Assembly: GCA_002495945.1 (NCBI GenBank)
Contig: DAHU01000007.1
Span: forward strand, 1 to 11,324
From: Euryarchaeota archaeon UBA13
GTDB lineage: Archaea > Thermoplasmatota > Poseidoniia > Poseidoniales > Poseidoniaceae
DNA: 11,324 nucleotides
Direction: 5' to 3'
The position numbers and the translations under genes were made by a program. Shown piece after piece: positions 1 through 6,761 of this stretch (position 1 is its first letter; each line of letters begins with the position of its first letter). The notes below the pieces were generated by a model that did no database searches, had not been told where the DNA came from, and saw only the letters and a list, made by a program, of their open reading frames with translations.

Positions 1-391
1 ACAAACTATTCCTGCTGTAAGAAACGGTATCAAAGGTGCCATGATGAGAGCAAGAACGATCATTATGGAACCAATGCAAAAGGCATTCGTTTCAGTTCCA
101 AACGATTGGCTTGGACAAGTAACCAGAGAAGTAACCAACCGTAGAGGTATCATTGAAGACATGCCATCTGATGGCGATGTGACTACTGTAGTTGGAATTA
201 TTCCAATTGCAGAAACATTCGGTTTCTCCAATGACATCAGAGCAGCATCGCAAGGTAGAGCAGTTTGGAATACTGAAAATCTTGGGTTCGACCCACTACC
301 ACCACAACTGTTTGACAAGGTCGTGGGCGAGATTCGAACAAGAAAAGGACTCAAGCCGGAACCAAATCCAGAATCATACTACTCTGATTGA
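1..391 (+). CDS. fusA: Translation elongation factor EF-2, C-terminal part (5' truncated by window edge)
   Basis: GTPase that drives ribosomal translocation. Only the last 129 residues (end of domain IV and domain V) are present; the first whole codon starts at base 2. The visible part opens with QTIPAVRNGIKGAMMRA, which in archaeal and eukaryotic EF-2 directly follows the HRGGG segment carrying the diphthamide histidine. That histidine should therefore lie just outside the window. Next come the domain V core (EPMQKAFVSVP, VTREVTNRRGIIEDM, IPIAETFGFSNDIRAASQGRA) and the typical archaeal ending RTRKGLKPEP...YY. Its TGA stop (389-391) overlaps a possible TTG start (388) of the next gene. There is no sign of damage. 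The assignment is from family-characteristic motifs and is very secure; the symbol follows common archaeal usage. Confidence 0.97.
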   Translation, partial: QTIPAVRNGIKGAMMRARTIIMEPMQKAFVSVPNDWLGQVTREVTNRRGIIEDMPSDGDVTTVVGIIPIAETFGFSNDIRAASQGRAVWNTENLGFDPLPPQLFDKVVGEIRTRKGLKPEPNPESYYSD

Positions 392-396
392 GCAAC

Positions 397-858
397 ATGA
401 CAGCCAAAGTTATTGGCTTACACATCTCCAACGGAGGAGTTCCCAAACTTCCAGTTGAACTACTAGAAGTAAAGGAATCTGGATGCTTGGGAGATAAGCA
501 AAACGACCTTAGATATCACGGAGGTACAAACAAAGCAGTTTGTATATTTCAGAGTGAAATCATTGAACAGTTAAACGATGTTGGCCATCCAATTACTGCA
601 GGAACCACTGGTGAAAATATCTTAATCAGCGGAATTTCAATTGGAGAACTTGCTCCAGGTACAAAGGTGATATTTCCCAATGTTGAACTGATAATAACTC
701 AAGACGCACCACCTTGTAAAACTATCAAAGAATCGTTTCTGGATGGATATTTTAACGCAATATCCCACAAGAAAAACCCCAACATCACTCGTTGGTACGC
801 TAAGGTAATCAAAGAAGGGATTGTTGAGTTAGATGATGCTGTTGAGATTATCAACTAA
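397..858 (+). CDS. MOSC-domain protein (YiiM-like), stand-alone
   Basis: A 153-residue protein made almost entirely of one MOSC domain (the fold of the molybdenum-cofactor sulfurase C-terminus). Visible family marks are GDKQNDLRYHGG (residues 32-43), GENILISG (72-79), the conserved cysteine in PPCKTI (C107), and the closing W..KV.KEG.VELDD. The arginine usually seen a few residues before that cysteine is replaced (QDAPPC). Related bacterial stand-alone MOSC proteins handle molybdenum cofactor or reduce N-hydroxylated bases; the substrate here cannot be told. I chose the ATG at 397; an in-frame TTG at 388 overlaps the EF-2 stop and would add three residues. No clear Shine-Dalgarno sequence precedes either. 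The short gap suggests co-transcription with EF-2. The 3' end overlaps the convergent isoprenoid gene by 8 bp. Confidence 0.85.
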   Translation: MTAKVIGLHISNGGVPKLPVELLEVKESGCLGDKQNDLRYHGGTNKAVCIFQSEIIEQLNDVGHPITAGTTGENILISGISIGELAPGTKVIFPNVELIITQDAPPCKTIKESFLDGYFNAISHKKNPNITRWYAKVIKEGIVELDDAVEIIN

Positions 859-2623
859 TCCTGTTTAATTGGTAGTCAGTTAATTCACGCAGTGCTAGCA
901 GTGCCGGACTATCTGGTAATCTATCTAGGCATGCATGGGCTTTTTTGTGATACATCTCGGCTTTCTTACGAGCATAATCAACTGAGCCAATATTTTTCAA
1001 AGCGGCCAATCCTAAGTCTATTTCAGATTGAGTCGCAGATTCCCCTTTACCGAGTACTGCTTTAAGATCATCAAGAGCCGGCGATTTTGGTTGTGATAAC
1101 GCATGTATTACCATCAAAGTCCGCTTACCTTGGGCCAAGTCTGAACCTGCCGGTTTACCAAGCGTATTTGAATCAGATAAAACATCAATCAAATCATCCA
1201 TTAGTTGGAAACACAAACCAACTGCAAGACCCCAATCAGCCATGCACTGTATTGTTTCATCATCAGCGCCAGACATTCGAGCCCCAACTTCTGCACAAGT
1301 CAAGAACATAACTGCAGTTTTCCCCTCAATCATTTCGAAGTAATCATCCTCAGACACTGCTATGCGATCTTCAAATTCTATATCCAATTGCTGTCCTTCA
1401 CTAACTCTCCTAACCATCCAAGCCAAGCGGTTTACCATCGGACCTACATCTTTATGCTCAAGTCCTTTTGCTCCCACCAAGCGTTCGAAGGCGATTGCCA
1501 ACATGGCATCACCTGCATTTATTGCGGTCGGAAGGCCATACTCAATGTGCACTGCATTTAATCCTCTCCTAGTATCATCATCATCCATGATGTCATCGTG
1601 TACAAGAGTAAAATTATGAACGATCTCAATCGCCGAACCAACATCCAATAGACCTGAATGTGAGTTGCCAACAGCCTTGCCGACTAACCATGGAAGCGTT
1701 GCCCGTAGACGCTTGCCACCTCCTTCAATTAGATGCATCATGGCATTAGAAAGACGTGAATGCTTAGAAGCACATAGACTATCAGAAATCCTTTGCTCAA
1801 CTAATGATTTAACTTCGCCGATAGATGTGCTCAAACCTGCTCCCTTTGCATAGGTCAACATATGTGACACATCACCCATATCGTGGATGACTCCGTCTCT
1901 TAACTTGAGTAGCTTGTCCTCGTCCCCGACAGAATCCCACCATTCATCTGTCATCACTCGACTTGCTATACATCTAAACCACGGAGCGATTTCACCACCA
2001 ACATCCTTTTCACCGATTAGTATTGAATCGAGTTCTTCTTGGGATACCCACATTATTTCAGATACTTCATTTGTATTGATTGAAACATTAACATCAGCCT
2101 GAATTACCAAGATGTGGTCAATTTCACGTTCTATCCAATCTTCATCCATCCTCGCCGAGTACATCATTTTAGTAACGAAATGGAAATCTTTCACATCCAA
2201 CTCATTTGGATTAATTCCTAATTCTTGATGCAGTTTTCTTATCGCCGCTCGCTTAACGCCTATGGCGTTGTCTAAATCTGATTCTTCATCAGAATGTAAA
2301 GGATGCGAGCAACAAGAGTTTGCCCACACACCGGGGAAAGTGACTTTATCAGATGCTCTTTTTTGTAGCAGTAATTTACGATTCTTATCGAATAATAGTA
2401 CACTGAACGCTCTGTGTAACATTCCTGCTTGGTAATGGGCCGATACTTTTGATGCATGTCCGATTTGTTGATCATTTTCATCAACAACTATGACTGCCTC
2501 CGACATCAGTGAAATTTGTTCATCATCTGCAGAATTTTCACGCAGCATCTGCTGCAAATTTGCATCGATTTCAACCGACGGAACATCAGCTATCTTGTAT
2601 CCAGCCAAGTCATCACCGTACAT
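851..2623 (-). CDS. idi: Fused type I isopentenyl-diphosphate isomerase / geranylgeranyl diphosphate synthase
   Basis: A 590-residue two-enzyme fusion. The first half (about 39-225) is a Nudix-type IPP isomerase converting IPP to DMAPP. It shows the cysteine motif NSCCSHP (catalytic Cys105), probable metal ligands H63, H70 (MLHRAFSV), H107, E165 and E167 (EREIDH), and the Nudix-like E134 in QELGI. The second half (about 240-590) is an all-helical trans-prenyl synthase. It shows GGGKRLR (301-307), the first Asp-rich motif DDIMDDDDTRRG (343-354) and the second, DDLID (476-480). Phe338, five residues before the first motif, with a small residue at -4, fits an archaeal geranylgeranyl-length product by the known chain-length rule. 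Product length is thus inference. It lies 44 bp downstream of IPK on the same strand, probably one operon. ATG start at 2623. Both active sites look intact. Confidence 0.95.
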   Translation of the reverse strand: MYGDDLAGYKIADVPSVEIDANLQQMLRENSADDEQISLMSEAVIVVDENDQQIGHASKVSAHYQAGMLHRAFSVLLFDKNRKLLLQKRASDKVTFPGVWANSCCSHPLHSDEESDLDNAIGVKRAAIRKLHQELGINPNELDVKDFHFVTKMMYSARMDEDWIEREIDHILVIQADVNVSINTNEVSEIMWVSQEELDSILIGEKDVGGEIAPWFRCIASRVMTDEWWDSVGDEDKLLKLRDGVIHDMGDVSHMLTYAKGAGLSTSIGEVKSLVEQRISDSLCASKHSRLSNAMMHLIEGGGKRLRATLPWLVGKAVGNSHSGLLDVGSAIEIVHNFTLVHDDIMDDDDTRRGLNAVHIEYGLPTAINAGDAMLAIAFERLVGAKGLEHKDVGPMVNRLAWMVRRVSEGQQLDIEFEDRIAVSEDDYFEMIEGKTAVMFLTCAEVGARMSGADDETIQCMADWGLAVGLCFQLMDDLIDVLSDSNTLGKPAGSDLAQGKRTLMVIHALSQPKSPALDDLKAVLGKGESATQSEIDLGLAALKNIGSVDYARKKAEMYHKKAHACLDRLPDSPALLALRELTDYQLNRIS

Positions 2624-2667
2624 TGCAGTAGAACTCGATAAATGAATAGTTCCCCTATCGAATTATT

Positions 2668-3483
2668 TCATTCACTGAAAATTTGAGTACCACGAGTCGG
2701 TAATCCTGTGCAAGCACGGTAAATTCTATCTGGATATTCACCGTTAACAATTAACACTTGAATGCCCAAAGCAGCAACCTCTGCACCTCTGTGCGCTTTC
2801 AAACCAATGCCACCTGTCACATCGATTTCCTTGTTGTGCACCCCTTTGAACTCAACTGATGGTGACCAATTTTCAATCAAATCACTACTTGTCGCAAGTT
2901 CCGGAGGCCTTCTTAAAATCCCATCAACACCTTTGATAGCAAACACAAGTCGTGATACGTTCGGAACATCCTGACATATCCTTACTACAAGATCATCCCC
3001 TGACAGAATGCCGAATTCCCCCTCATCACAATCTACTACATCGCCGAAAGTAATAGCAACGTCCTTATCGGTGGTGAAAGTCTCTAAGATTTCACCATGG
3101 AAATTACTTCCAGTATTCTTTGCCCATTTGTGAGGTGGTAGTGTAATTGAAGAAACCCCTTGCTTAGAGAATGCTTCAACTATGATAGAATTTAAAGTAA
3201 GCATTTCATTACGTACAATACTAACAGCCATTTTTTGACTTTTACAATCATCTTGTGGAGTTATTTCTATATCTTCAATCAAACCCTCTTGCAATCGCCA
3301 GTGCTTTGACCTGAGATGACCAAATGAACCTGCTCCGTGGACAACTATAACCTTCATACCACTATCTAAACACTTTACCACTACGCCGACCAGTTGGTCA
3401 ATAATACCTAAATCAGGCGTACACATTTTTGATTTGTTAGTGATTAGTCCGCCGCCGAACTTTATCACCACGACCTCAGCCAT
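2668..3483 (-). CDS. ipk: Isopentenyl phosphate kinase (amino-acid-kinase fold)
   Basis: Phosphorylates isopentenyl phosphate with ATP to give IPP, the last kinase step of the alternative archaeal mevalonate pathway. The 271-residue product shows the amino-acid-kinase plan: VVVIKFGGGLITNK (residues 4-17, with Lys8), then VVHGAGSFGH (47-56). His56 matches the histidine that marks isopentenyl phosphate kinases within this superfamily. Further motifs are GDVVD (147-151), LSGDDLV (160-166), DVTGGIGLK (221-229) and the C-terminal GTQIF. I chose the ATG at 3483 because the first strand then begins within a few residues, as in relatives; a GTG at 3525 would add 14 residues but almost closes the divergent promoter space. 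It sits upstream of the idi-GGPPS fusion, whose substrate it makes, so co-transcription is likely. Confidence 0.93.
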   Translation of the reverse strand: MAEVVVIKFGGGLITNKSKMCTPDLGIIDQLVGVVVKCLDSGMKVIVVHGAGSFGHLRSKHWRLQEGLIEDIEITPQDDCKSQKMAVSIVRNEMLTLNSIIVEAFSKQGVSSITLPPHKWAKNTGSNFHGEILETFTTDKDVAITFGDVVDCDEGEFGILSGDDLVVRICQDVPNVSRLVFAIKGVDGILRRPPELATSSDLIENWSPSVEFKGVHNKEIDVTGGIGLKAHRGAEVAALGIQVLIVNGEYPDRIYRACTGLPTRGTQIFSE

Positions 3484-3533
3484 GATATTGCCAATTGTTG
3501 TCCACTCAATAGCGTTGTGACTCACAAGGATTG
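3484..3533. promoter_or_regulatory. Short divergent promoter region (IPK operon / zinc-ribbon gene)
   Basis: Only 50 bp separate the chosen starts of two divergent genes, so promoters and leaders must overlap or reach into coding sequence. AAGGA at 3526-3530, 3 nt before ATG 3534, may be a close-set ribosome binding site. I see no convincing TATA element on either strand. Confidence 0.35.
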
Positions 3534-3899
3534 ATGAACAAGAGGAAACTCAGGTTAGTCATGCCCGAAGGTCCGCTAGTCGATGAATTCATGAGACATT
3601 TACAAGCAAGTCTCGACGAAGCTATGGAAATTGAAGATAAAATTGAGAGGCATGACCGTATTCTTCAGTTAGAAATCGCTATTCAAGAAGCGATTATTTT
3701 CAAAAATCGATATCAAGAATTAGTAAGCCACGGTATCGATCCGTTGGTATTAGTGAGCCAGCGAGATGGACAGGAGGCACCTCCGCCCGCAACCAAATCA
3801 CAAGCACTGACATTGGGCACCACAAGTTGTTCTGAATGCGGCTCTGCTTTGGACCCGGACCTTGATTTCTGTCCGGCCTGCGGCGCCATACAAAAGTAG
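3534..3899 (+). CDS. Small helical protein with C-terminal zinc ribbon, function unknown
   Basis: A 121-residue protein that I do not recognise. Residues about 12-66 are rich in Glu, Lys, Arg and aliphatic residues with a spacing that suggests long helices or a coiled coil (MEIEDKIERHDRILQLEIAIQ). A flexible Pro/Ala/Ser linker follows (about 78-96). The end is a zinc ribbon, CSECG (Cys99, Cys102) and FCPACG (Cys113, Cys116), of the type often found on archaeal adaptor proteins. No signal peptide or membrane segment is seen. I start at ATG 3534, which has AAGGA just upstream; an in-frame TTG lies directly before it at 3531. The 3' end is 2 bp from the end of the convergent kptA gene. A scaffolding or nucleic-acid-linked role is possible but not shown. 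Confidence 0.7.
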   Translation: MNKRKLRLVMPEGPLVDEFMRHLQASLDEAMEIEDKIERHDRILQLEIAIQEAIIFKNRYQELVSHGIDPLVLVSQRDGQEAPPPATKSQALTLGTTSCSECGSALDPDLDFCPACGAIQK

Positions 3900-3901
3900 A
3901 A

Positions 3902-4609
3902 TCACTCTTCTTCTGCTTCTTCTGCTTCCCATCGAGCAACAATCTCGGAAATTACTGGGTCATCATTTTCAACTTGATACAGGTAGTCAGAAGGCATGTC
4001 CGTAGCCAAGAATACTGATTTCCCAGCACGGAAAATCGTGTTACCATCAGCGATTGCTCGAGTAGTATCTACTTCAATAACTGCTGGTCTATCGATTCTT
4101 ACGTGTCCTGCCTCCATAGCTTTGGCTATGGTTTTGGACAAGTGAACATGTTGCCTATCACCTGCAGTGATACCTAATTCGAGGATTGTTGGAACTTGGT
4201 CTGGCTCGCATGGCCAGTATAGTGCTTCTGGTATGTCATCGGTTGGCAAATCAAGTTCGAGTTCTATAGAATGGCCATATGTGGCTCTAATCATCTCTCC
4301 TTCGACTTGATACCTACCCTTTTCATCTGAGTTAGCGATGGCTTCGAAGTGCCATCCTCGCAACCAATGATAGTGTCTCCTTTGGTTGGAAATAGCATCT
4401 GATAATTCTCTTGTATTCACCCAACCGTTAATGTCCATGTCAACACCGAATTTTTCCGGTGCATGTCGTAAAACAAGGGCCAATATTCTACCCAATGATT
4501 GTGCTTCACGGTCACTCATGATGAATTTGCCTTCTTGATTACATACTGGGCAGTTACTTCCGATGAAGAACTTAGTTTCGCACCCATTATCCCTACATTG
4601 TCTTAGCAT
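3902..4609 (-). CDS. kptA: RNA 2'-phosphotransferase (KptA/Tpt1 family) with N-terminal zinc ribbon
   Basis: Family enzymes move an internal RNA 2'-phosphate to NAD+, giving ADP-ribose 1'',2''-cyclic phosphate. The 235-residue product starts with a zinc ribbon (Cys5, Cys10, Cys20, Cys23). Then comes the winged-helix lobe with LGRILALVLRHAPEKFG (Arg48, His49), the KGRY turn, IRATYGHS (Arg108), the NAD-binding lobe with LELGI...RQHVHLS (143-158), and R171 before PAVIEVD. Arg48, His49, Arg108 and Arg171 line up with the catalytic Arg-His-Arg-Arg set of Tpt1 by my manual alignment. The usual YHGT motif reads YWPC here. The C-terminus is acidic (AEEAEEE). In archaea tRNA splicing leaves no 2'-phosphate, so the physiological substrate is open. 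It is divergent from the thiolase gene. A later start (residue 31) would delete the zinc ribbon and is less likely. Confidence 0.92.
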   Translation of the reverse strand: MLRQCRDNGCETKFFIGSNCPVCNQEGKFIMSDREAQSLGRILALVLRHAPEKFGVDMDINGWVNTRELSDAISNQRRHYHWLRGWHFEAIANSDEKGRYQVEGEMIRATYGHSIELELDLPTDDIPEALYWPCEPDQVPTILELGITAGDRQHVHLSKTIAKAMEAGHVRIDRPAVIEVDTTRAIADGNTIFRAGKSVFLATDMPSDYLYQVENDDPVISEIVARWEAEEAEEE

Positions 4610-4729
4610 GATTCAATGCGGAGTGCCTATGTTATTAGTATCTACGGATATTTGCCACACAACTAAATCAAAACATCATAGATGAAATTTAACCGCTTTA
4701 ATCAAATGCTACTTGCTGTTGGGTGGTTC
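4610..4729. promoter_or_regulatory. Divergent intergenic region between kptA and the thiolase operon
   Basis: These 120 bp should hold both promoters. An AT-rich stretch GAAATTTAA at 4684-4692 lies about 40 bp before the thiolase ATG at 4730 and could be its TATA element. GGGTGG at 4721-4726 is a weak Shine-Dalgarno-like sequence. The TATA assignment is tentative; no element for kptA stands out. Confidence 0.35.
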
Positions 4730-5902
4730 ATGGTTGATGTAGCCATCATCGGTGCTGGCCAAACAAAATATGGCAATCACCACCTTGGCATGAAAGGAAT
4801 GTGGGCTGAAGCCGCAGGTAATGCCTTTGATAGTGTTGATAAGGACTTTCATCCATCAAAAATTGATGAGGCATTTATTGGCAGTGTGGCATTTGGTGGC
4901 GGACAGTTAGGAAACACTGCAGCACTCTTGACAGAACATTCGGGCATGCAGGGAAAATCTGTTCGAAGAGTAGAAAATGCCTGTGCATCATCGGGGTTTG
5001 CCTTGCGTGATGCATGGATGGCAATCAAAAGTGGCCAAGCCGACATTGTTGTTGCCGGTGGCATTGAAAAAATGAATGACTTGACGCCGGAAAGAAAGCG
5101 CTACTGGCTTGGTGTGTCTGGCGATACTGAATGGGAGCGTCTGGCAGGTTTGACTTTTCCCGGAACCTATGCATTGATGGCTCGTCGGTACTTTCACGAA
5201 TTCGACTCTGACCATGATGATCTTGTACACATCAGCGTCAAGAATCACTATCACGGATTGGATAATTCCGTTGCTCACATTCGCAAAGACGTCAGTTTTG
5301 AGAAGGCACAAAGCGGATTTATGGTTGCCGACCCATTGACGTTGTATGATTGCTGTCCGACATCAGATGGAGCTTCTTGCGTAATTCTTGCCGCTGACCA
5401 CGTTGCACGACAATATACCGACACTCCAGTTTGGATAAATGCATCAGCGGCGGCATCCGATTATCTCGCCCTGCATGATAGGCCATCAATAACCCAACTT
5501 TTGGCGACTCAACTCGCGGCTAAACGAGCATATGAAATGGCAGGAATCAATCCGAAGCAAGTCGATTTAGCAGAGGTCCATGATTGCTTTACCATCGCAG
5601 AACTATTTGCTACTGAAGATCTAGGTTTCGCCGCTCGGGGAGAGGGTGGTTTGTATGCCCGAGAGGGTAGAGGCCGTAGAAATGAAGGCAATACCTGCAT
5701 TAATCCAAGTGGCGGATTGAAGTCAAAAGGGCATCCACTTGGCGCTACAGGTACTGGCCAAACTGTAGAGATATTCAAGCAACTGCGTGCGGAAGTTGAA
5801 TCAAGTCGACAGGTTAGGGATGCACAGCAAGCTTTGAGTCACAATGTTGGTGGCTCTGGAGCAACTTGTGCTGTACATTTGTATGGGAGGGACCGAGCAT
5901 GA
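4730..5902 (+). CDS. Acetyl-CoA acetyltransferase (archaeal SCP-x-type thiolase)
   Basis: Thiolase expected to condense two acetyl-CoA to acetoacetyl-CoA, the entry step of the mevalonate pathway. The 390-residue product has the reactive cysteine in ENACASSG (Cys85), the VHDCFT motif (His284), GGLKSKGHPLGATG (His335) and the closing HNVGGSGAT. This is the SCP-x/archaeal pattern rather than the bacterial AtoB pattern. I chose ATG 4730 because MVDVAIIGAGQTKYG is the normal beginning of this family; the open frame extends to an ATG at 4682, but the 16 extra residues have no family counterpart. The next gene overlaps it as ATGA, and a DUF35 protein in that position is the known partner that links archaeal thiolase to HMG-CoA synthase. 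HMG-CoA synthase itself is not in this window. Confidence 0.93.
   Translation: MVDVAIIGAGQTKYGNHHLGMKGMWAEAAGNAFDSVDKDFHPSKIDEAFIGSVAFGGGQLGNTAALLTEHSGMQGKSVRRVENACASSGFALRDAWMAIKSGQADIVVAGGIEKMNDLTPERKRYWLGVSGDTEWERLAGLTFPGTYALMARRYFHEFDSDHDDLVHISVKNHYHGLDNSVAHIRKDVSFEKAQSGFMVADPLTLYDCCPTSDGASCVILAADHVARQYTDTPVWINASAAASDYLALHDRPSITQLLATQLAAKRAYEMAGINPKQVDLAEVHDCFTIAELFATEDLGFAARGEGGLYAREGRGRRNEGNTCINPSGGLKSKGHPLGATGTGQTVEIFKQLRAEVESSRQVRDAQQALSHNVGGSGATCAVHLYGRDRA
5885..5891 (+). promoter_or_regulatory. Strong Shine-Dalgarno sequence for the DUF35 gene
   Basis: GGGAGGG lies inside the end of the thiolase gene, 7 nt before ATG 5899. It is the clearest ribosome binding site in the window and decides the start of the DUF35 gene over the in-frame ATG at 5866. 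Confidence 0.75.
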
Positions 5903-6720
5903 GTTTGGTAGAAAACTGGCAAGGGTATCTTGTTTCACAAACCGACTCCTCAACCCAAATTTTTTCTCCTTGGAAATTAAACGGCGCAGCAGTATTTGGT
6001 TATGATAGCGATTATACTACTTTGGCTATATCCCTGCTTAGACGGCTTGCAAGCGAAGAAAAAACGCTGGTGGTAAGCGAAGTTGATAAGCAAGTATCTA
6101 AACAAATTTTATTTGCAGCGACCAATACTGTCGAAGGAGAAAATGGATTGACAATATCATGTGGCAAAGACGCATCAGTAATTGCTTTCACTGGTGAAAT
6201 TAGTCTTGTCGAGGTTCCTATTTCCAACATGGTTGAAATTGATAGTGAAATCTATCATGGCATTAATCATGCTTGGCAAGATGAATCAAATGAAAAGAAC
6301 ATATCACAAGGCGCTTATGTATCAGGGCAGCAATATGATGAATCGCTTGAATCTAGACTATCCTTGATTGCACAAGAACACGACATGCTAATTTGGCCTC
6401 GACGGCAAATGGATGATCAAGGCAACAAAATTAGCGAGAATAATGTTAGAATAAAACCGGAGGGAAAAATTACCTCTTGGACAAAACTATCTGCGGCCGG
6501 AGCACCTTCGGAATTTGCCATAAGAGCACCTATTTTAGGAGGAATCTCAACAGTTATGGTTCAAACAACAGACGGTCCTAATGGAGTGTTTTTACTAGCC
6601 GATGATCAAGACCTAACGCCACAGATAGGCGACTCGGTGGAAATAGTTGTAAGACGGCTCTATGCACAAGAAGGTTTGATGCGATATGGCGCTAAAGCGA
6701 TAATCAATAATCGCTCATAA
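5899..6720 (+). CDS. DUF35/OB-fold protein with N-terminal extension, thiolase partner
   Basis: DUF35 proteins bridge thiolase and HMG-CoA synthase in archaea and help hold the CoA intermediate. The 273-residue product carries an OB-fold at about 188-270 (GKITSWTKLSAAG, then APILGGISTVMVQTTDG, IGDSVEIVVRRLYAQEG and RYGAKA), the usual DUF35 order. Where relatives have a rubredoxin-like zinc ribbon, residues about 157-187 keep the spacing around WPRR but contain no cysteines. Residues 1-150 are extra. Fragments such as YDSDYTTLAISLLRRL (35-50) and GKDASVIAFTGE (89-100) faintly recall HMG-CoA-synthase/KAS III-like sequences, without a catalytic cysteine motif. Start ATG 5899 overlaps the thiolase TGA and follows GGGAGGG, so translation is probably coupled. 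The DUF35 call rests on the C-terminal pattern plus context; the N-terminal relationship is speculative. Confidence 0.78.
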   Translation: MSLVENWQGYLVSQTDSSTQIFSPWKLNGAAVFGYDSDYTTLAISLLRRLASEEKTLVVSEVDKQVSKQILFAATNTVEGENGLTISCGKDASVIAFTGEISLVEVPISNMVEIDSEIYHGINHAWQDESNEKNISQGAYVSGQQYDESLESRLSLIAQEHDMLIWPRRQMDDQGNKISENNVRIKPEGKITSWTKLSAAGAPSEFAIRAPILGGISTVMVQTTDGPNGVFLLADDQDLTPQIGDSVEIVVRRLYAQEGLMRYGAKAIINNRS

Positions 6721-6761
6721 CTGGCAAAGCATTCATAGAAAAAACACGGTTTGGACTGAAT

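Noticed and set aside
388..396. TTG 388 as the firm start of the MOSC gene
   Set aside because: Possible but unsupported by a ribosome binding site or family alignment; ATG 397 preferred and the ambiguity recorded as a minor finding.
1087..2102. Several plus-strand open frames opposite the IDI-GGPPS gene, e.g. 1205-1561
   Set aside because: They are antisense to a fully conserved enzyme gene, have no recognisable domains and show low-complexity Ser/Pro/His composition expected of shadow frames.
3484..3525. Longer IPK beginning at GTG 3525 (14 extra residues)
   Set aside because: The extra residues (SHNAIEWTTIGNI) have no family counterpart and would leave almost no space for the divergent gene's promoter; ATG 3483 gives the normal IPK beginning.
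4682..4729. Longer thiolase beginning at ATG 4682
   Set aside because: The family begins with a short xDVAIIG strand, matched from ATG 4730; the upstream stretch contains the likely TATA and ribosome-binding positions.
4988..5311. Minus-strand open frame inside the thiolase, and similar ones at 5509-5778 and 8728-8925
   Set aside because: Antisense to conserved coding sequence with no domain or ribosome binding site.
5866..5898. Longer DUF35 protein beginning at ATG 5866 inside the thiolase
   Set aside because: GGGAGGG is placed ideally for ATG 5899, and the ATGA overlap is a typical coupling arrangement.
6721..6761. A transcription terminator or small RNA between DUF35 and the next gene
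   Set aside because: Only 41 bp, with no T-run or clear hairpin.
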